Shown here: positions 1 through 5,581 of the stretch, piece after piece
Layout: every line of letters starts with the position of its first letter
Position numbering within the stretch: position 1 is the stretch's first letter
Assembly (NCBI GenBank): GCA_003525905.1
Contig: DQIA01000114.1
Span: 1-5,609 of the forward strand
Length of the DNA: 5,609 nucleotides
Reading direction: 5' to 3'
Origin: Clostridiales bacterium
Lineage (GTDB): Bacteria; Bacillota; Clostridia; Oscillospirales; Oscillospiraceae
Made by a program: the position numbers and the translations under genes
Notes under the pieces: model-generated
The model's database searches: none
What the model was told of the DNA's origin: nothing
Seen by the model: the letters and a program-made list of their open reading frames with translations, nothing else

Positions 1-9
1 TGCTGCGAT

Positions 10-28
10 GCAGCGGCCCGCTGTTTTT
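10..28 (+). terminator. Candidate intrinsic terminator for a convergent gene left of the window
   Basis: Positions 11-23 read CAGCGGCCCGCTG, a perfect inverted repeat (up to 6 bp, realistically 5 bp with a 3-nt loop), followed at once by TTTTT at 24-28. In the plus direction this is a short GC stem plus U-tract, so it would stop transcription coming from the left. On the minus strand the A-run precedes the stem and no U-run follows it, so it is not a good terminator for the U32 gene whose stop codon it touches. A competing hairpin, GCTGC-GAT-GCAGC at 2-14, overlaps it. The stem is short and the gene it would serve is not in the window, so confidence is moderate to low. Confidence 0.4.
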
Positions 29-1245
29 CACTTTGCCGAAAGGTCGACGGCGCGGCGGACGATGCTCATCGCCGGGACCGGGCGCGGCAGCTGCATGCGG
101 AACACCATCTGCGGCGTGCGCGGCTCGCGCAGCGGCAGTCCGTCCGCATCCTGCATGACCGGCACGGTCACGGAAAACGGGCGCGTATCCGGGCCAACGA
201 TCTCGACCTCGTCCCCGGCGGCAAACTTGTTGCGCAGCGAGAGCGTGGCCAGTCCGTCCGGCGTGCAGTCCGTCACGATGGCACAGACCTGCCAGTCGCG
301 GATATAGCGGGAGCTTTCCGTATACTGTCCCGGCTGGCCGAAGAAGAAGCCCGTGCTGTAGCGCCGGTGCGAGACATGCTCCACCTCGTCGCGCCAGACC
401 GGGTCGACCGGCTCCCCGGCGGCGACGGCATCGAGCGCGTGGCGGTAGGCCCCTGTGATGATGGCAGCATAGTAGGCCGATTTGGCGCGGCCCTCGACCT
501 TGATGCAGTCCACGCCGGCCTCCGCCAGCTCGGCCAGATGGTCGATCATGCACATATCGCGGGAATTCATGATGTAGGTGCCCTTTTCGTCCTCAAACAC
601 GGGGAAATACTCGCCGGGGCGCTTTTCCTCCATGAGGGCATACTGATAGCGGCAGGGCTGCGCGCACGCGCCGCGGTTGCTGTCGCGGCCCGTCATATAG
701 TTGGACAGCAGGCAGCGGCCGGAGTACGACACGCACATGGCCCCGTGCGCAAACGTCTCCAGCTCCAGCTCCGGCGGCGTATCGCGGCGGATGACGCGGA
801 TCTCCTCGAGAGAAAGCTCCCGTGCCAGCACAACGCGCTTTGCGCCGAGCTCATGCCACGCGGCAGCGCAGGCGGCATTTGCGATGCTGACCTGTGTAGA
901 GACGTGCAGCTCGCAGTTCGGCGCCTCGCGCTGCGCCATGCGGAACACACCAAGGTCCGCGATGATCAGGGCGTCGACGCCGCTGTCGTTCAGCAGGCGC
1001 AGGTGTGCCGGGAGCGCGGGAAGCTCGTCCCCGCGCGGCATGGTGTTGACCGTGACATGCACACGCACACCGTGTGCATGGGCAAAGGCGACGGCCTCCG
1101 GCAGCTCCTCCGGGGAGAAATTCCCCGCAAAGGAGCGCATACCGAAGCTCGTTCCGGCGAGATAGACGGCGTCCGCACCATAGAGGACGGCCATGCGCAG
1201 CCGCTCCATGTCTCCGGCGGGCGCGAGCAGTTCGGGCTTACGCAT
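28..1245 (-). CDS. trhP: U32-family (collagenase-like) protein, probable TrhP tRNA uridine hydroxylation protein
   Basis: This 405-residue protein opens with MRKPELLAPAGD and keeps the U32 signature in full at residues 163-181: E163, F165, G168-A-M, C171, G176, C178 and S181. C194 and C198 (CAQPC) complete a four-cysteine set like the one that binds iron-sulfur in characterised members. Other family blocks are NSRDMC (227-232) and IKVEGRAKS (248-256), with a beta-rich C-terminal domain from about 320. U32 proteins of this length (E. coli TrhP/YegQ, B. subtilis YrrO) support prephenate-dependent 5-hydroxylation of U34 in tRNA, despite the historical 'peptidase' name. The start at 1245 overlaps the mltG stop by 8 nt (ATGCGTAA) and has only a weak GGGG ribosome site, implying translational coupling. 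Upstream in-frame codons lie inside mltG and give non-family residues. The B. subtilis yrrL(mltG)-yrrM-yrrN-yrrO order supports the identity; a yrrM-type methyltransferase is absent here. The family is secure; the TrhP assignment within it is likely. Confidence 0.88.
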   Translation of the reverse strand: MRKPELLAPAGDMERLRMAVLYGADAVYLAGTSFGMRSFAGNFSPEELPEAVAFAHAHGVRVHVTVNTMPRGDELPALPAHLRLLNDSGVDALIIADLGVFRMAQREAPNCELHVSTQVSIANAACAAAWHELGAKRVVLARELSLEEIRVIRRDTPPELELETFAHGAMCVSYSGRCLLSNYMTGRDSNRGACAQPCRYQYALMEEKRPGEYFPVFEDEKGTYIMNSRDMCMIDHLAELAEAGVDCIKVEGRAKSAYYAAIITGAYRHALDAVAAGEPVDPVWRDEVEHVSHRRYSTGFFFGQPGQYTESSRYIRDWQVCAIVTDCTPDGLATLSLRNKFAAGDEVEIVGPDTRPFSVTVPVMQDADGLPLREPRTPQMVFRMQLPRPVPAMSIVRRAVDLSAK

Positions 1246-2575
1246 CGTTCTGCCCCGCCAGGAAGGCCTGATGCTCGTCATAGCTCTCGGAGAAGTGATG
1301 CAGGCCCGTGGAGTCGTCGAGCGCATAGTAATAATAGCTCGTATCGGCCGGGTTCAGTGCCGCGGAAATACTCGACAGGCCGGGGTTGGAGATCGGTCCG
1401 GCGGGCAGGCCCGTGCGGTTATAGGTGTTGTAAGGGCTGTCGATCTGGGTGTCCTCATAGGTCAGCGCGCCGTCGACGCCGCCGAGCGCATAGACGATCG
1501 TCGCGTCGACGTTCAGGTACGGATAGTTCGCGGGATCGCACAGGCGGTTATAGATAACGGAGGCGATGGTACTGCTCTCCTTGGCGGAGGCTGTCTCCTT
1601 CTCGATCATGGAGGCGACGGTGACGAGATCATAGATCGTCATACGGTGGGCCTCGATATAGCTCTCGTCATAGCCCTTTGCGGTCCAGCGCTCGGCAAGC
1701 GCCGTGTTCAGCGTTTCGAGCTGGGCGGAAGCATCGTCCGAGAACTTGCGGTTGAAATTCGACAGCAGCTTCTCGAGCACGCGGTCGGGATCGTCGTTGA
1801 CATAGAAATCATAGGTATCCGGGAACAGGAAGCCCTCGAGGCGGTTCGTCTCGCCATAGGGGATGTCCTCCAGGAACCAGTAGTCAAAATGCGTGTTTGC
1901 GGCGCTCTCGCCGAGCTTTTCGGCCGTGCAGACCTCGTTTTTCTCCAACAGGGCGAAGATCTGCGCGCATGTTGCGCCCTCCGGCAGCATGACGCGCACG
2001 GTCGTGCGGGTGCCGCCGCTCTCCGTCATGCCGCTGACAAGGGCATGATAGTCATAGTTATAGGCCAGCTCATAGGTTCCCGCGTCCATGCGGCCCGCGG
2101 AATGCGTAAACTTGCAGTAGAGCTTGAAAAGCCACGGGTACTGGATGAGGCCGTTTTCGTGCAGCATGTCGGCGATGGCATCGAGCGAGGCATTCTCCGG
2201 CACGGTGACCTGAATGGTATCGCTCGAGCGGCCGAAGGCCAGCACATCCGTCGCGCAGGCCCAGGCGGCATACCCGGCCCCGACGGAGACGACGGCGACG
2301 ATCACCACATAGAGGATGATCTTCACGAACAGCGGCACGATGCGCTTGTGGCGCTTGCGGGGCGGCTCCGGAGGAAGCTCCTCCTCGGGCTGCGGCTCCT
2401 CGAATTCGCCGTAGTCATCGAACGTGTGGCCGAAATCCGGCGTAAAATCGTCCGGCTCCGGCGTCCCCGGTTCGGCGGCCTGCTGCGGCCCGTCCGGCGT
2501 TTTGTCCAGCTCGGCGCGCGCTTCGGCCAGGATCTCGTCGATGGACCGGCCGTCGCTGCGATGTTCCTCAGTCAT
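1238..2575 (-). CDS. mltG: Endolytic murein transglycosylase MltG (YceG-like)
   Basis: MltG cleaves nascent glycan strands at the membrane and so sets where peptidoglycan polymerisation ends. The 445-residue product has an acidic, proline-rich cytoplasmic N-terminus (1-71), a basic patch (RKRHKR, 73-78), one membrane segment (about 79-106), a LysM-like region (about 120-170) and the YceG catalytic domain. Family motifs are EGFLFPDTYDF (247-257), ASMIEKET (321-328), NVDATIVYALG (355-365) and PYNTYNRTGLPAGPISNPG (381-399). E325 in the EKET motif aligns with the catalytic Glu of E. coli MltG (E218). At 445 residues it is about 100 longer than the E. coli enzyme, mostly from the cytoplasmic tail. 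The ATG at 2575 is preceded by GGGAGGAGG with a 6-nt gap; the longer in-frame extension to 2878 lies inside the DJ-1 gene and is a shadow. It overlaps the DJ-1 stop (ATGACTGA) and the U32 start by 8 nt each. Confidence 0.95.
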   Translation of the reverse strand: MTEEHRSDGRSIDEILAEARAELDKTPDGPQQAAEPGTPEPDDFTPDFGHTFDDYGEFEEPQPEEELPPEPPRKRHKRIVPLFVKIILYVVIVAVVSVGAGYAAWACATDVLAFGRSSDTIQVTVPENASLDAIADMLHENGLIQYPWLFKLYCKFTHSAGRMDAGTYELAYNYDYHALVSGMTESGGTRTTVRVMLPEGATCAQIFALLEKNEVCTAEKLGESAANTHFDYWFLEDIPYGETNRLEGFLFPDTYDFYVNDDPDRVLEKLLSNFNRKFSDDASAQLETLNTALAERWTAKGYDESYIEAHRMTIYDLVTVASMIEKETASAKESSTIASVIYNRLCDPANYPYLNVDATIVYALGGVDGALTYEDTQIDSPYNTYNRTGLPAGPISNPGLSSISAALNPADTSYYYYALDDSTGLHHFSESYDEHQAFLAGQNDA

Positions 2576-3128
2576 GGGATGCCTCCTCCCCGTTCCAGAC
2601 GACCTGCGCAGCGATGCGTGCAGCTGTTTCCGCGCCGCACAGCGCCACGACGAGCGCCAGCCCGAAGGCAAAGGCACTTCCGGCGGCGCGGCCCGTGATG
2701 AAATTCCCGTCGCGCACGACGCCCGCATTCTGCATGACGGCCCCGCACATTTCCGGCTCCATGCCGGGGTAGCAGGTGGCGCGGCGGCCCTCCAGCAGGC
2801 CAAGCTCCGCCAGCACCGTCGGCGCGGCGCAGATGGCGGCGACCCATTTTCCGGCCTGCGCCATTTCCCGTGCGGCACAGAGCACCGGTTCGCAGCCGCG
2901 GATGGAGCGGACGCCTCCCAGCCCGCCGGGCAGGATGAGCATGTCCGCCTTCGTCAGCTCGGCCGCTTCCGCCGCGCAGTCCGCATGGACCGGGATGCCG
3001 TGGCTGCCGGGGATGTCCGTCCCGCCGATGCCGGCGAGGCGTACCTCGACTCCGGCGCGACGCAGCAGATCGCAGGGCACGATGGCCTCCGCTTCTTCAA
3101 AACCGGCTCCAAGGATGAGATATACCAT
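2568..3128 (-). CDS. DJ-1/PfpI (YajL-like) family protein
   Basis: This 186-residue protein has the single-domain flavodoxin-like fold of the DJ-1/ThiJ/PfpI superfamily. GFEEAEAIVPCDLLRRAG (9-26) matches the family N-terminus, with E14 at the place of the conserved acid that hydrogen-bonds the nucleophile (E18 in human DJ-1). LILPGGLGG (64-72) follows, then the nucleophile elbow AAICAAP (97-103) with C100, and GRAAGSAFAFGLALV (146-160) in the C-terminal half. Members act as cysteine-based protectants against oxidative or carbonyl stress, and a deglycase activity is claimed but disputed, so the substrate cannot be read from sequence. The length is normal and the active-site pair is intact. The ATG at 3128 has AAGGAG nine nt upstream, overlapping the end of tmk, from which the gene is separated by 3 nt. 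A C-terminal His residue pair seen in PfpI proteases is not evident, so protease activity is less likely. Confidence 0.9.
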   Translation of the reverse strand: MVYLILGAGFEEAEAIVPCDLLRRAGVEVRLAGIGGTDIPGSHGIPVHADCAAEAAELTKADMLILPGGLGGVRSIRGCEPVLCAAREMAQAGKWVAAICAAPTVLAELGLLEGRRATCYPGMEPEMCGAVMQNAGVVRDGNFITGRAAGSAFAFGLALVVALCGAETAARIAAQVVWNGEEASHD

Positions 3129-3131
3129 GTG

Positions 3132-3803
3132 TCAGTTCTCCTTCAGGCATTCCTGCACGCGCAGGAAAATTTCGTTGTGGATGTCGTCGATCGAGCGCAT
3201 TTTACCGTCCTTTGCGCAGGCGATGACCGTCCAGCCGTAGTACTTTGCCGCCTGCAGGCCCGTGGCGCGGCAGCGGCGCAGATAATCCATATTCTGCTCG
3301 TGAATGTCCGCGTGCGTGTGCGTATCGTGCTCGCGGCGGCGCAGCATCTGGCCCGTCAGCTCCGTCGGCACATCGAGATACAGCACGAGGTCCGGCACGG
3401 GCAGGCCCATATGGCGGTACTCGAGATCATAGAGCCACGCAAAAAACTTCTCGCGGTCCTGCTCCGGCTCCTTCGAGGCCTGATGGACGGCGTTTGAGGT
3501 CGTATAGCGGTCGGAGAGCATCAGGCCGCCGTTCCGGTAATACTCGCCCCAGACCTTGCGGAAAGCCGCAAAGCGGTCGACGGCATAGAAGGTCGAGGCC
3601 GTGTAGGCGTTGACGTCCGAGGGACGCGCGCCGAACTCGCCGCCGAGATACATCCGGATGAGGGCGGACGACGGCTCCGTATACTGCGGGAAGACCATCG
3701 TGCGGAAGTCCACGCCCCGTGCCTCCAGCCGGCGGGTCAGGAGCGAAAACTGCGTGGATTTGCCCGAGCCGTCCGTTCCTTCAAAAACGATCAGTTTGCC
3801 CAT
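3132..3803 (-). CDS. tmk: Thymidylate (dTMP) kinase, clostridial variant
   Basis: This soluble 223-residue enzyme phosphorylates dTMP to dTDP for dTTP synthesis. The Walker A loop is GTDGSGKST (9-17), with no Arg inside it, and the lid carries RRR (155-157); this is the bacterial (type II) arrangement with catalytic arginines in the lid. FPQYTEPSSALIRMYLGGEFG (38-58) fits the nucleotide-monophosphate-binding region, SDRY (97-100) is the DR(Y/F) motif, and LVLYLDVP (139-146) is the core strand before the lid. The stretch after DRY reads TTSNAVHQ instead of the common SSLAYQ-type sequence. I associate this variant, including the VNAYTASTFYAVDRFAA block (64-80), with Clostridia. Some deviation in monophosphate specificity is possible. 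The ATG at 3803 follows AAGGAG by 6 nt, and that ribosome site abuts the upstream stop codon. Gaps on both sides are 3 nt, which argues for co-transcription. Confidence 0.92.
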   Translation of the reverse strand: MGKLIVFEGTDGSGKSTQFSLLTRRLEARGVDFRTMVFPQYTEPSSALIRMYLGGEFGARPSDVNAYTASTFYAVDRFAAFRKVWGEYYRNGGLMLSDRYTTSNAVHQASKEPEQDREKFFAWLYDLEYRHMGLPVPDLVLYLDVPTELTGQMLRRREHDTHTHADIHEQNMDYLRRCRATGLQAAKYYGWTVIACAKDGKMRSIDDIHNEIFLRVQECLKEN

Positions 3804-3806
3804 GGG

Positions 3807-4529
3807 TCACTCCTTCTTTCCGCGCGCCCGCCATGCGGCGAACACGAATTTCGGCAGGCGCATCATGCGCCCGATGCGGCTCGGCTCGCGCAGCAGGCGA
3901 TAGAGCCACTCCAGCTGCAGGCGGATCATCCACTTCGGCGCACGGCGCACCGTCCCGGCAAAGCCGTCCAGACTGCCGCCGAGGCCGATCATCAGGCGGA
4001 CGTTCAGCTCCGCGCGGTGGTCGTGCATGAAGCACTCCTGCTTCGGCGCGCCGAGGCAGACGAACACGACGTCGGCTCTTGCCTCGTTGATGCGCGCGAT
4101 GACGGGAGCTTCGTCCTTGAAATAGCCGTCCGCCGTGCCGCAGATACACAGCTTCGGGTGGGTCTTCTTCATATTCTCGGCCGCCTGCTCCGCGATGCCG
4201 GGCTTTCCGCCCAGAAGATACAGTCTGCCGCCCGTCTCCTCGAGCACGCCGAGCAGGTTCGCGGCAAAATCGATGCCCGCGACCTTTTCCTTCAGCGGCG
4301 TTCTGAGGATCTTCGCCCCCAGCACGACGCCCGCGCCGTCCGGCAGGACGAGCGAGGCCTCGTTCAGGATCGCGCGGAAGGACTCATCGTGCAGGGCCTC
4401 ATAGGCCATTTCGGCATTCGGCGTCACACAGTACGAGGCCTCGGGCCGCTGCAGCAGCGCCCGCGCCGTATCGAGCGCCTCCGCCATGGTCACATTATCA
4501 TATTGTACGCCCAGAACATTCGTCTTCAT
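3807..4529 (-). CDS. WecG/TagA/CpsF-family N-acetylmannosaminyl-type glycosyltransferase
   Basis: This 240-residue GT26 enzyme is expected to move an N-acetyl-aminosugar (ManNAc in TagA, ManNAcA in WecG) from UDP-sugar onto an undecaprenyl-linked GlcNAc acceptor at the inner membrane face, an early step in teichoic acid or other wall polysaccharide synthesis. Motifs: TPN (36-38), LPDGAGVV (62-69) with D64 as the likely catalytic base, VAGID (83-87), LYLLGGKPG (103-111), VCLGAPKQE (157-165) and GLGGSLDGFAGTVRRAPKW (182-200). K82 stands where many members have Arg before VAG. The basic C-terminus (about 204-240, many Arg/Lys with hydrophobic residues) fits the appendage that attaches TagA enzymes to the membrane. 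The ATG at 4529 is chosen over the in-frame GTG at 4535 because GGAAGAGG ends 7 nt before the ATG but touches the GTG. It is the promoter-proximal gene. No other wall-polymer genes are in view, so the polymer cannot be named. Confidence 0.92.
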   Translation of the reverse strand: MKTNVLGVQYDNVTMAEALDTARALLQRPEASYCVTPNAEMAYEALHDESFRAILNEASLVLPDGAGVVLGAKILRTPLKEKVAGIDFAANLLGVLEETGGRLYLLGGKPGIAEQAAENMKKTHPKLCICGTADGYFKDEAPVIARINEARADVVFVCLGAPKQECFMHDHRAELNVRLMIGLGGSLDGFAGTVRRAPKWMIRLQLEWLYRLLREPSRIGRMMRLPKFVFAAWRARGKKE

Positions 4530-4536
4530 GCGCACA

Positions 4537-4544
4537 CCTCTTCC
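4537..4544 (-). promoter_or_regulatory. Ribosome binding site deciding the glycosyltransferase start
   Basis: On the minus strand this reads GGAAGAGG, leaving 7 nt before the ATG at 4529. The alternative in-frame GTG at 4535 would have only 1 nt of spacing, so the shorter reading is preferred. Confidence 0.75.
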
Positions 4545-4565
4545 ATTATCGTTTTCGTATCTTTT

Positions 4566-4594
4566 ATTTTACCATACTTGCCCGCCCTTGTCTA
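4566..4594 (-). promoter_or_regulatory. Housekeeping-type promoter of the five-gene operon
   Basis: On the minus strand, TAGACA (4589-4594, 5 of 6 to TTGACA) is followed after exactly 17 nt by TAAAAT (4566-4571, 5 of 6 to TATAAT). The TGG immediately before the -10 makes it an extended -10 element. Transcription would begin near 4559, giving a leader of about 30 nt before the ATG at 4529. It is one of the few AT-rich patches in the window and is correctly placed for the operon. No operator or riboswitch is visible in such a short leader. Confidence 0.75.
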
Positions 4595-4616
4595 CTCCCG
4601 GCGGGCCGTGCGGCGC

Positions 4617-4644
4617 GCACATTTCTTTCCGCCGCGCATACTAT
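4617..4644 (+). promoter_or_regulatory. Candidate mother-cell sporulation (SigE/SigK-like) promoter for the Cys-rich gene
   Basis: GCACATT (4617-4623) matches 6 of 7 positions of the B. subtilis SigE -35 consensus KMATATT, and CATACTAT (4637-4644) matches 7 of 8 of the -10 consensus CATACAHT, with a 13-nt spacer. The same site also nearly fits SigK (AC, 16 nt, CATANNNTA with the last base wrong). A start near 4651 would give a leader of about 125 nt that contains the whole palindrome. I found no comparable SigA promoter for this gene; the best alternative -10, CATAAT at 4699-4704, has no convincing -35. The consensus is degenerate and borrowed from Bacillus, so a chance match is possible. Confidence 0.4.
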
Positions 4645-4685
4645 GGGGTAAAAGCGGGCCGGCACGGCTGTACTCCGCTTTTAAC

Positions 4686-4757
4686 TGAGGCAGCACCGCA
4701 TAATTCCCCTTCAGCCTTCGCCGAATGCTCTTGCTGAATTGAGCGGTATTGCCCTGA
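4686..4757. repeat. Extended imperfect palindrome in the 5' leader of the Cys-rich gene (REP/MITE-like candidate)
   Basis: The sequence is symmetric about position 4721. GGCAGCACCGC (4689-4699) pairs with GCGGTATTGCC (4743-4753), with 9 Watson-Crick pairs, one G-U and one mismatch. TAATTC (4701-4706) pairs with GAATTG (4736-4741), and 4713-4720 pairs with 4722-4729 apart from one mismatch. In all, 22 of the 32 positions from 4689 to 4720 have Watson-Crick partners, where about 8 would be expected by chance. TTCAGC (4710-4715) and GCTGAA (4733-4738) offer a competing inner stem with a 17-nt loop. No T-run follows, so it is not a standard terminator. It ends about 10 nt before the plus-strand ribosome site. 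Its length and arm structure resemble dispersed intergenic palindromes, but only one copy is in the window. Confidence 0.7.
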
Positions 4758-4764
4758 TTCTTCC

Positions 4765-4770
4765 GGGAGG
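4765..4770 (+). promoter_or_regulatory. Ribosome binding site of the Cys-rich gene
   Basis: GGGAGG lies 7 nt before the ATG at 4778. It fixes the start there rather than at the in-frame TTG at 4739, which has no ribosome site and falls inside the palindrome. Confidence 0.85.
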
Positions 4771-4777
4771 TTATCGT

Positions 4778-5581
4778 ATGCCAGACAAACCCCTTGAGCA
4801 GGCCTGCGATGCACGTGTCTGCATTCATACCGATCAGATTCTGGACAGCTGCATGGATAAGGACTGCGTGGAGGATCTGCGCGTCTATCTCACCCGCGAG
4901 TCGCAGGCGGCGCTCGACCGCTCCACCGGCGCCAAGACCCGCTGCGCCGAGCTGCTGTTCGCGCGCGTGGAGGTCGAGCCGCTGGCCTATAAGCGCGGGC
5001 ACTATGCGGTCGACCTGACGTTCTACTACCGCATCCTCGGCGATGCGACCGTCGGCGGAACGCGCCCCGTCACCATCACCGGCCTTGCGGTCTTCACAAA
5101 GCGCGTTGCGCTCTACGGCGGGCGCGGCAAGGCAAAGACGTTCTCGAGCACGGACGCGCTGCCCACGCCGGACGGCCTGCTGCAGGACCGCCTCCCCGTC
5201 GGTGTCGTTGAGGCCCTCGACCCGATGATCCTGGCCTCGAAGGTCCGCGAGGTCTGCGACTGCTGCCGCTGCGAGACGGAGCTGGCGGAGATCCCGCCCG
5301 CCATTGCCGAGGCGCTCGGCGAGGAGCTCGTGCTCACGGGCGGCACGCGGCGGCTGTATGTGACGGTCGGGCAGTTTTCGACTGTGCGGCTCGAGCGCGG
5401 CGCGCAGCTGGCCGTCCAGAGCGGCGGCTACTGCATGCCCACGCGCGAGTGCTGCGACGACGAGGGCTGCGAGGAGGACCCCTGCGAGCTGTTCAGCCGG
5501 GTGGACTTCCCCGTCCGCGCCTTCTATCCTGAGGGGAGCGACTGCGGCGGAACAGCCTGCTGCGGCAGCTGCGGAAAGTAA
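4778..5581 (+). CDS. Cysteine-rich conserved hypothetical protein
   Basis: This 267-residue protein has 18 cysteines (about 7%) and no named domain that I recognise. Its first part contains CIHTDQILDSCMDKDCVEDLRVYLT (15-39), the centre has alternating strands (VEVEPLAYKRGHYAVDLTFYYR, 64-85; VTITGLAVFTKRVALYGG, 98-115), then RLYVTVGQFSTVRLERGAQL (192-211). The general pattern resembles an uncharacterised clostridial family that I know only as hypothetical proteins. Cysteines cluster as CDCCRC (160-165), C-x5-CC-x4-C-x4-C (219-236) and C-x4-CC-x2-C at the extreme C-terminus (256-265). There is no signal peptide, membrane segment or export motif, so it is probably cytoplasmic, or in the mother cell if sporulation-linked. 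It is transcribed away from the operon. Metal binding or disulfide-linked assembly is plausible but inferred. The coding nature is well supported by the ribosome site, length, third-position G/C bias and composition. Confidence 0.85.
   Translation: MPDKPLEQACDARVCIHTDQILDSCMDKDCVEDLRVYLTRESQAALDRSTGAKTRCAELLFARVEVEPLAYKRGHYAVDLTFYYRILGDATVGGTRPVTITGLAVFTKRVALYGGRGKAKTFSSTDALPTPDGLLQDRLPVGVVEALDPMILASKVREVCDCCRCETELAEIPPAIAEALGEELVLTGGTRRLYVTVGQFSTVRLERGAQLAVQSGGYCMPTRECCDDEGCEEDPCELFSRVDFPVRAFYPEGSDCGGTACCGSCGK

Noticed and set aside
1246..1326. N-terminal extension of the U32 protein
   Set aside because: The extra 27 residues lie inside the mltG coding sequence and do not resemble the family, which begins at MRKPELLAPAGD.
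367..1557. A 396-codon open frame on the plus strand opposite the U32 gene
   Set aside because: It is a shadow of the U32 and mltG genes: composition is biased, the C-terminal end is Arg-rich low complexity and no family motif appears.
1193..2698. A 501-codon open frame on the plus strand opposite mltG
   Set aside because: It is antisense to a gene with complete MltG motifs, has an Arg/Val/Gly-rich composition typical of reversed GC-rich coding sequence, shows no recognisable domain and has no good ribosome site.
4601..4669. GCGGGCCG direct repeat (4601, 4654) and GCCGTGC/GCACGGC inverted repeat (4605, 4663)
   Set aside because: They are short and GC-rich with a long spacer, and not symmetrical with any promoter element; chance is a sufficient explanation.
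4595..4769. CTCCCGG at 4595-4601 complementary to the ribosome-site region CCGGGAG at 4763-4769
   Set aside because: It is only 7 nt, probably lies upstream of the transcription start, and such matches are common in GC-rich sequence.
4739..4777. Upstream TTG start for the Cys-rich protein
   Set aside because: It lies within the palindrome, has no ribosome site, and the ATG at 4778 has GGGAGG at ideal spacing.
4592..5002. A 136-codon minus-strand frame spanning the palindrome and the start of the Cys-rich gene
   Set aside because: It overlaps the divergent promoter region and the well-supported plus-strand gene, has no ribosome site, and reads straight through the palindrome.
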